From Dipetalonema caudispina (Eukaryota > Nematoda > Chromadorea > Rhabditida > Onchocercidae): 12,710 nucleotides of DNA. The notes beneath the pieces were generated by a model. That model was not told where the DNA came from and made no database searches. It saw only the letters and a program-made list of their open reading frames with translations. This document shows, piece by piece, positions 6,061 through 12,710 of the stretch. The stretch covers positions 1 to 12,710 of the forward strand of contig JABVXV010000716.1 in assembly GCA_013365325.1 (NCBI GenBank). Reading direction: 5' to 3'. Position numbers and translations under genes: made by a program. Numbering within the stretch: the stretch's first letter is position 1; each line of letters opens with the position of its first letter.

Positions 6061-8159
6061 CTAAAATTTACTATTCCTTTTTTTTTTTTCGTTTTCTTTT
6101 TTGAATTTCAAAAAAAGAAAAATTTGTTTTAATCAAATAGTAATAGTTAAGAAATTTATCACTTAACAATTTATCATTATTAGCAGAAAGATTGAAGAGG
6201 TAAGGAATAAAAATGCAAAAAATTGCTTCAAATTTTAACCATTAACAATATTAATTTTATAGTATATTATTATTTGAAACAATAAATATTGTGATTGTCG
6301 ATGATAATTATGATTCTATCAATGATAAGGTCATAGTTGCAAATTCCATTGGTCAACATCATACACTTTAACCAATGATATGGACGAACAATTAAGAGGA
6401 ATAAAAATTTAGCAATGATTACTGTATACGGTAGCGTAAGTGGAATAAATTACTATCAATAATAAGATCATAGTTGTAATTTTCATTTTTAGAATTTAAT
6501 TTCAAGTTGAAAGGAAGTGAAAATTGAATCAGTCATAATGAAATTTAATTGAAATTTGACAATCGAAATAATTGTGTGGGAGGAATACAATTCAATATGT
6601 TCGTTCAATCGGCTACCGTGACAAGTTTTTTTCTTTTCATTTCAAGGTAAAAGGTAAATAGATAAGATCAGGTAGAGAAGTTAAACATTTTTTAGACAAA
6701 AAGAAAGAAAATGAGCAGAAAAAAGATGCAATAAAAAAAGTGCTAAATTTCGATTTCAAAACGATTGCAAAATTAGTAAAATATCGAGATCAATGAGCCT
6801 ACCTTTGCATTTTGCGAAGAAAAAAAGAAAAATTCCTGCTGAAAATTTAAATTAATGAAACCTACTGCGATCATTAATTTTCCCAACTCTTTGCTTTTAC
6901 ATTTCGTTTCACGATTTCGTCTATTCTTGAATGTGCTCGCTGCTAATATTATTGCATTAGCATTTCGTGGCATACAATTTGCACCATTACACCGAGTGCA
7001 ACAATCATGCGGTGGAAAATTATCCACAGGTGGATCCTGAATTATTTAAAATATGCAAATAGTTCTAATTAAGTAAGTATGCATGTAAGTAAGAATTCAT
7101 TCAGTAATTAGGCACTTCGAATACGATTATGTGTTTCGATCAATCTTAAAATCTCAATGTTACATTCAGATTCGTAGAATGATACTCGAATTTATCGATG
7201 GTTGAAATTATACTTTGAAAAACGAGTTTAAATTGGTCAAAAAATCAAGTAGCTACGTCAGTTTTACAGCATTTATTTTCCTTTACAATTTCCAATTTTT
7301 GATTTCTTCTTCTATTTCTTTATTTTTTAAATTTCAAATTTAATTGCTAAATGGAATGTTCCTTATTTTTTCTAGAAATCAAGAAAGGAAGAAAGTTTAG
7401 ATTGAAAAATTTGCCCACCTGTACCAGAGACTTTCTAATTAATGATGGTTTAATTGTTGGCAAACGAAGATCTTGAATATTGCTGAATCCGATTTTACTG
7501 CCGCTAGTCAACAAATCCAGTTGAGGTGATGGAATGATTGGTACACCTTCGGGAAGTATCGGTAATGTAAAATTTTTCTTGAATATCTGAGTGTCGCTAT
7601 CTCGATTAAATCGTTGAGAGTTTGAGGTCATAGGAGGACAAGGAGGAGGTGGTGGACACGGAGGTGGCGGAGGACATGATGAAGGAAGTGGACATTTTGA
7701 TATGATCTCAGATGGTGTTTTACTTGGAATTGATGATACACTTGTCGAGGAATTATTTCCCTCCTTTAAAATGTTTGAATTTTCTTCATCCTTCAAATTG
7801 CAATCTGTTGATGATAGTTCACAGTCGTTTGTTATCGCAGTTGCAACATCTTCCGAGTCATTGTTATCATCTATGAAAGGAGACGATGATATTCGATTGC
7901 AACAGCAATTCCAACAATTATCACCCACGATATTCTTATCAGTATTGCAATCATCAGCTCTACAATCTGAGCAAAGTGTTTGTTTGTGATAATGATAATT
8001 ATGACAGTTTGTTGGAGCAAATCGTGTTGATCTCGAATGCTGAAGCTTCTGTTTTCCTGTGAAATCTTTATTACTACAATCTGGACCGATACATTGTCCA
8101 TGTATCATATTTTGAAATAAACCAAAACTGACAGTTGTGATGAGAAGCTGCTGGAACAT
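5881..8159 (-). CDS. Gene B: secreted Cys-rich and Pro-rich protein with C-terminal ground-like domain (three exons)
   Basis: Exons are 8159-7419, 7036-6866 and 6060-5881 (stop TGA 5883-5881), giving 363 aa. Introns are GT-AG and phase 0: CAG|GTGGGC to AATTCAG, and GCA|GTAGGT to ATTTTAG. Residues 1-22 are a signal peptide (LLITTVSFGLF core). Residues 23-87 are Cys-rich (C23, C28, C52, C63, C66, C71, C82, C85-87). Residues 95-150 are Asp/Asn/Ser-rich, and 156-176 are Pro/Cys (CPPPPPC twice over). Residues 180-247 hold a FKKNFTLPILPEGVPIIP-type segment. The linker has CCxxCxxxxC (C259, C260, C263, C268) and RRNR at 286-289. The GL domain is about 292-360 with C293, C333, C348 and C357, ending CYAF. 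GL proteins are nematode Hedgehog-related secreted proteins. The start at 8159 was preferred over an in-frame ATG at 8195 because TTTACAG abuts it and the signal peptide begins there. No exact orthologue is recognised. Confidence 0.92.
6061..6865 (-). other. Gene B intron 2 (805 bases)
   Basis: The donor is GCA|GTAGGT and the acceptor is ATTTTAG. This intron is AT-rich and contains the imperfect direct repeat at 6317-6350 and 6454-6487, one copy of which carries an AAGGTCA nuclear-receptor half-site. No gene or RNA is seen inside. Confidence 0.85.
6317..6487. repeat. Imperfect 34-base direct repeat within gene B intron 2
   Basis: Copies at 6317-6350 and 6454-6487 match at 29 of 34 positions, 137 bases apart. 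Four of the five differences are transitions. The shared core includes ATAAG, TCATAGTTG and TATCAAT. The DNA between the copies is not obviously repeated. Confidence 0.7.
6866..7036 (-). other. Gene B exon 2: CCxxC linker, basic site and start of the GL domain
   Basis: This exon is 171 bases and 57 codons, phase 0 on both sides, flanked by AATTCAG and GCA|GTAGGT. It encodes DPPVDNFPPHDCCTRC, then RRNR, then the first GL cysteine in KCKSKELGKLMIA. The match to gene A exon 2 lies in the CCxxC cluster and the final C-x3-EL block. Confidence 0.88.
7037..7418 (-). other. Gene B intron 1 (382 bases)
   Basis: The donor is CAG|GTGGGC and the acceptor is AATTCAG. A nearby alternative donor (CTG|GTACAG, 6 bases further into the exon) would remove two codons and keep the frame. 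No internal feature is seen. Confidence 0.75.
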
Positions 8160-8166
8160 CTGTAAA
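8160..8166 (-). promoter_or_regulatory. Probable trans-splice (SL) acceptor abutting the gene B start codon
   Basis: The - strand reads TTTACAG immediately followed by ATG, close to the nematode 3' splice consensus TTTTCAG. Splicing here would leave no 5' UTR beyond the leader and would exclude the in-frame ATG at 8195. An upstream cis-spliced exon is possible, but no candidate is obvious. Confidence 0.6.
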
Positions 8167-9847
8167 TCTTTAAAATAAATATGTCGCAGTATCATTAAGA
8201 ATGATGACGAAAATATATGTTCTGATTTGGTTGACAGTTCATTTGATCATTGAAACTCTTCTCATATCATAATGAGAGTTTAATATCAAATCTTATCAGA
8301 AAGTTTTAAAAATTAACAAATAACATAATTAAATCATTTAAGTGACAATGATGATGTTATCCGAATGTTTAAATAAATTAAAAATTTAAAGCATCGAGTG
8401 GGAAACATCAAAATGTTGCAATTGAATGCAAAAATGGATTTAGTAAAGCCGGAAAAAGATAATTCCAATTGAAATATCCCATAATAGATGATGACAATAC
8501 CTTTTAAAGATTGATAATTTGTTCATTAGAATTACATTAATGGAAAGGAAATGAACTAGTTCTTTGAATATAAACAACTTTTTAATTAACTTCATTTCTT
8601 CACTTCAGGATTATGACGAATATTTTTATGCATAATAAATTTTCAGCAACAATTGAATTAATACTTGTTTCATTAATTTATTGACTAGGATTGCATAATT
8701 ATGATAATTAGAGGAATAGAATAAAGTGATGCAAAGAATTACATAGAAATGAAGGAAGCATTTTTGTATGAATTGAAATTCAGAATTTATGTGATATTCA
8801 TAATTGGATGCATTAAAATTTTTAGAAAACAATGAAGAAAATTGTAACTTTATGCAAAAATTTTTCGCAAAAACTCGTTTTTTTTTTGCATTAAAAATTT
8901 CAGATTTTCAAAATGATAGATCAATTCAACAAGCGAATATTATCAATCATGTGGTAAGGGTGTGAAAAGTTCAAAAATATGAAAGTATAATTGAAGATTT
9001 TGATTAATATTGATATCATTAACATGAGTATCCTTCTGTACCATTCTCAATTAATTATTATTGTATCAATTCCGTTATGGGTGCAAAAATGAAATCAAAA
9101 AAAAAAAAAAAATAGTGAGTAATTTGTCAAAATATTAATATTTAAAATGATATTCATGGGATATGTCGTACGACCAACATAAAAGTTGGAAAAAAAAAAG
9201 GTAACGTTAGTAAAATAAACGTTGAAATTTGACAAGTCAAAGAAAAAGCGAAAAAAAAAGTGAAAATATTTGTGACAAAATAATAAATAAAAAAAATTTT
9301 AGTTAGATTTTTTCCAATAAAAGTTTATGTTCATCTTTTGTAGAATAAATTTCGACGAGAAATTTGTTTAATTATTTAAATTGCTTATATGTTAGAGTAG
9401 TAGTTTATCATAAAATATAATTTGATGCGATATTAACAACTTGGCTCTTGATAAAAATTGATCCTCAAGTAGCAACATCAATTACTTGTGGTGATCCACA
9501 AAGCGTTTCAGTACAACTTATTGCTTGACTTTTTATTTGTATCGTATCTATTTGATTATTGCAATCATACTAATTGATCTATTTTGTTATCGTATAGTAT
9601 AAAAATAGCGCATACAATTGTAATCGCTTTCTTAAATTCAAATTATACCATCAATTATTTATAATTTTAATTGTTTGCAATTTAATACAAATTTTCAAGA
9701 AATTCCATAACCTTTGGATTCAAAAATAAAATAATTGAAAGAAATTACTAGAAAGGTTAGATGCAATAAGATTATATCTAACTTTGATATCATTTGTTTA
9801 ATTACAATTAATAAAAGTTTTCTTAGTGAAAAATTGACTCTTTTCAA
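8167..9847. other. 5' flank of gene B and intergenic DNA
   Basis: No gene is called. The first 150 bases presumably hold the gene B promoter, including a GATA-type site at 8291-8299 and an imperfect inverted repeat near 8251-8281 (AAACTC...GAGTTT). Poly-A/T runs occur near 8878-8888, 9099-9112 and 9190-9200. A coding-like + strand island is at 9421-9528. The open frames of 60-70 codons on the - strand at 8626-8832 and 9695-9898 are AT-driven, with no family resemblance. Confidence 0.55.
8291..8299 (-). promoter_or_regulatory. GATA-factor-type site upstream of gene B
   Basis: CTGATAAGA on the - strand, about 130 bases upstream of the start codon, matches the extended GATA core used by nematode ELT-type factors in intestine and epidermis. 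It is a single site in AT-rich DNA, so chance is quite possible. Confidence 0.3.
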
Positions 9848-10541
9848 ATGGATTCTAGTAAGCGTCAAATTCAATATCTGAATACAACTTTTAGACATGG
9901 TAAGTTCAAATGGACATCTATCTCATCTGGCATTATCATTTCGGTAACATGATAAGTGATCTTGGCCAAGAATCAAAAATTGAATTAATTCATGAAGTTT
10001 AACTGTTTTGAAGTAATGAAACTGGAACAAAAATACAATTAATCCTTGAACCCATAACATGTAGCCAAATTTCTTAACTCAAGAGAGACTTCTTTGGCTT
10101 CTAATTTAATCCTATCATAATATTTTTTTTTTTTCCCATAGCATCTTAAATATTCAGTATGAAATTTAACAATTATACTTCTGAGTTTAATTCTGAAAAA
10201 ATTTTTTAGACTTATCTTCTTAGACTGTAATAAATGTATTACATTTTGTAACAGTTTCCGGAATAAATTAAGTAATAACTTTTTTACTTTAGTTTTTAGA
10301 TTTGAACTCTTTTCGTAATTTTATTCTTGTCAAGACATTTTTATCAGCAAATTTTCGTCAAATTGATAATTTGAGATTTCCTTGTAATCATTTGATTTTT
10401 TCGGATTTTGTTGCATTATCTTTTCATTATTTACAGAATTCAGATTTGATGCAATTTTTAAGCAATGAATTTTTACCAGTTTCGGTTGTTTTATCGATGT
10501 TATTTTATCCTGAGTCTTTATTTTGTAGACCGTATAAATGA
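9848..10541 (+). other. Weak two-exon + strand gene model
   Basis: An ATG at 9848 opens MDSSKRQIQYLNTTFRH and reaches a textbook donor, CATG|GTAAGT, at 9899/9900. An acceptor TTTTTAG at 10293-10299 would join, in phase, a 79-codon open frame running to a TGA at 10539-10541, giving about 97 residues. A TTTTCTTAG about 20 bases before the ATG could be a leader acceptor. The product is unrecognised and Phe/Leu-rich, as expected for the reverse of a Lys-rich sequence, and it overlaps a competing - strand reading at 10424-10904. It is kept only because the splice phases agree. Confidence 0.15.
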
Positions 10542-10904
10542 TCCGATGGTTTCATTTTATTCGTCTTATCCGGTTTTGTCAAAAATTCTTGTTATTTTGG
10601 TTTTTCGATTTCATCTTTACATATTTTTCCCAGTTTGCTTCTTGTTTTTGTTATCTTTTCGATCTGATCTTTAGCTTGGCCAATTTTTTTCGAGACTGAT
10701 AAGGTAATGGTTGGATATTTATTCTCGATTGTCTTTGCTATCTTTGTCATCCTCTTCCATTAATTCCTTGTTAAATTTTCATCTGGCATTGCCATTTCTT
10801 CACTCTTCGTATTCGCTATCTTCTGAATACAAAATACAGATGACTTCTTTACTATGTTAGTCATTTCGAAATTTTCAGAATCCTATTTCGACCGCACAAA
10901 AAAG
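10424..10904 (-). pseudogene. Possible decayed Lys/Glu-rich coding sequence
   Basis: One - strand frame stays readable for about 150 codons with only a few stops: TAG 10885-10883, TAA 10762-10760, TAA 10594-10592, TAA 10507-10505, then TAA-TGA 10429-10424. The blocks read MTNIVKKSSVF (ATG at 10864), WKRMTKIAKTIENKYPT, DQIEKITKTRSKLGKIC and KPSDHLYGLQNKDSG. First codon positions are purine-rich, as in real genes, and G+C is above the flanks. A TTTTCAG acceptor lies at 10911-10905. In DNA this AT-rich, roughly one stop per 11 codons would be expected, although the purine-rich strand lowers that. No family is recognised. Alternatives are purine-biased noncoding DNA or the + strand model on the opposite strand. 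Confidence 0.3.
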
Positions 10905-12553
10905 CTGAAAATGAATTGAATTGAAAGAATATATGCATGTATTCGTATTTAAAGTATTTACTTTTGTTTTTCGTCAATTGTACTTTATTTCAAATATTTC
11001 TTTTGAAATTTGAAATGCGACAAAACTAATTCAAATATTAATTTGATTTTTATTGCTAAAAAAAAAAAAAAAAAGAAGAAAGCATTTAAATGATTGCAGA
11101 ATGATCGTATTGTAAGTATCATATCATATCTATCATTTTATCATTTATTATTTCTTGTGAATATATTAACTTGAAATAAATTTATTTTTTTACCACTCTT
11201 TTTTGTCAAAATTTTGATATTTTTTTTAAGTTGAGTGGTAAATAAATTGAATACATTCAATGAATGAATTATCAATAGGTAATTATTACTTCATTGATAA
11301 TTGATACAATATACCTAAAGAAAAAGGAACAAATAATGAATGGATTTCCTTTTTCTAAATTTGCAATTTTAACTCTTTTATTACTGTTGAATTTAAACGA
11401 ATAATTTGAATTAAGTAGAATGTGATAGTTAATCCGAAAGAAAAATTTTATTCATGTTGAAAGATTTCGTACGGTATACGTTATCAGGTTTACCGTTATT
11501 AACAAGAATGAAAAAGATTGAAAAAGATGAATAAAACGAATTGGGTATAAATCGAAAATGATGATAAACTATTACAAAATAAGCTAGTCTAGCTAATCTT
11601 GACATGTTTAAATTAGTTGAAAACTACTAAAATGTTAGGAATGTTAGAATTTCAGCAAATATTCCAATATTGCAATCGTTGAAATGTATACTTAAATAAA
11701 ATTATAGCAAAACAATAGCTTTATCATAATTTAACAAACATAGAAATAATTTTTCTTTCTTAAATTCTTGATAATTTATTAATTTACTACTTAAATCATT
11801 TTGATGCATTTATGCTTTTTGTAATAATATGTAAAAGTACTACATATCGTATATAGATATTATCATTAATATACTATACATAGATGAAATAAATTTACAA
11901 ACAATAAATTGTAAATTGAATAAAGATTTTTAAATGAAATTTTTTGCTTGTCTAAATTTCAAAATCTTGAAGATCAAGCTAATATACATATGGCATTTGA
12001 AGGAATGAAGCTGGAAATGATGATCACGATGAATTTATCAACAGAATTGATATAATTGCTATTATTTGTGATCGTTTTTCTCCTCTAATGCATGAATTTC
12101 GAATAGATTTAGCTATTTAACTTCTTTATTATGCAAAAAATTTATAGCTATAAGTTGTGAAACTACTCGTTTATTCTATTCTAAGCCATAATAAACTATC
12201 ACAAGTTTGAAAATAATTGAATTATTCGAGCTTGAATTAACACATATGAACAAAATAATTGAAATAAGAAGTTGATGTTGGGTAAATTATGCAATAATTT
12301 GAAACCTTTTAACTGGTTGATAGATGATACTTATGAGTTTATTAATTAGAATTGTTTGTGAAATTTTGTTTCTTCATTTTTATCAAGTGATATTTATCTT
12401 AGAGATGTCATATAAATGTTAATGATCTAAAGCGCAAAAGCGTTCATTCACTCTTTTTAGTTTTGTAAAAATGAATTCTCAAATGACTGTACAAGCTTCT
12501 TCCTATTATTACTATTTTATTATTGATATAACTATGATAACAACTATAGTGAC
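10905..12553. other. Intergenic DNA at the right side of the window
   Basis: No gene is called. The region holds an A-run near 11060-11075, inverted repeats at 11190-11241 and 11267-11302, and a coding-like patch at 11924-12120 formed by two overlapping + strand frames. The rest is AT-rich with no clear structure. Confidence 0.55.
11190..11241. repeat. Inverted repeat enclosing a 12-bp palindrome
   Basis: Arms TTACCACTC (11190-11198) and GAGTGGTAA (11233-11241) are exact inverse complements. Both sides continue into imperfect TTTATTT/AAATAAA pairing. The loop contains TCAAAATTTTGA (11206-11217). The GC-bearing arms make this less trivial than usual in AT-rich DNA. A second 10-bp inverted repeat follows at 11267-11276/11293-11302. 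Confidence 0.7.
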
Positions 12554-12585
12554 AATAATAATAATAATAACAAATAGTAATAATA

Positions 12586-12684
<99 letters not shown>

Positions 12685-12710
12685 GTAATAATAATAATAA
12701 TAATAATAAT
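12554..12710. repeat. (AAT)n trinucleotide microsatellite, running off the window end
   Basis: AAT/TAA units fill the last 150-plus bases, with a few AGT, AAC and AAA interruptions near 12572-12593 and at 12685. The true length is unknown because the window ends inside it. Confidence 0.95.

Noticed and set aside
6855..7040. 61-codon + strand open frame
   Set aside because: It is antisense to gene B exon 2, which is fixed by phase and paralogy.
7702..7989. 95-codon + strand open frame
   Set aside because: It is antisense to gene B exon 1, whose signal peptide, Cys pattern and in-phase splicing to a GL domain settle the strand.
1194..8159. Genes A and B as one trans-spliced operon
   Set aside because: They are on the same strand, but about 3.1 kb lies between the gene B stop and the gene A start, far beyond usual nematode operon spacing, and each has its own poly(A) signal.
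8626..8832. 68-codon - strand open frame
   Set aside because: The composition is what AT-rich noise gives (Phe, Tyr, Asn, Ile); no domain or flanking signals.
9695..9898. 67-codon - strand open frame
   Set aside because: AT-driven Leu/Ile-rich translation with no supporting signal.
9848..9899. Resemblance of QIQYLNTTF to helix 1 of a homeodomain (Q, L and F spacing)
   Set aside because: No recognition helix (WFxNRR-like) was found in any nearby frame, and such short spacing matches are common by chance.

Overview
The window looks like a nematode chromosome segment. It is very AT-rich and carries long homopolymer runs and microsatellites. Its two convincing genes have GT-AG introns and encode secreted proteins ending in a ground-like (GL) domain, a nematode-specific domain of the Hedgehog-related families. 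The AT-richness, T-tracts and (GT)n repeats would suit a spirurid/filarial worm, but the species call is inference.

Layout. (1) Positions 1-129, + strand: the C-terminal end of a decayed GL gene with three in-frame stops and one lost cysteine, cut by the window edge. (2) 1194-2765, - strand: gene A, three exons, 210 aa: signal peptide, Pro/Cys low-complexity region, CCxxC linker with an RRRR site, GL domain. (3) 2783-5848: about 3 kb without a recognised gene, holding A30, a (GT)n microsatellite, a short direct repeat and a strong hairpin. (4) 5881-8159, - strand: gene B, three exons, 363 aa: signal peptide, Cys-rich segment, Asp/Ser/Asn-rich spacer, Pro/Cys tract, CCxxC linker, GL domain. 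(5) 8167-12710: mostly AT-rich intergenic DNA with a possible decayed - strand reading frame at 10424-10904, a competing and weak two-exon + strand model at 9848-10541, a few coding-like islands, and a long (AAT)n microsatellite at the right edge.

Genes A and B are tandem paralogues. Both introns are phase 0, exon 2 is 56 and 57 codons, exon 3 is 60 and 59 residues, the second intron cuts the GL domain at the same place, and the last three GL cysteines have identical spacing (15 and 9 residues). With the relic at 1-129 there are at least three GL copies, so this appears to be a local expansion with one dead member. The family is generally linked to the epidermis, cuticle or apical extracellular matrix and to moulting. 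The intact N-termini predict that A and B are exported, but their exact role cannot be read from sequence.
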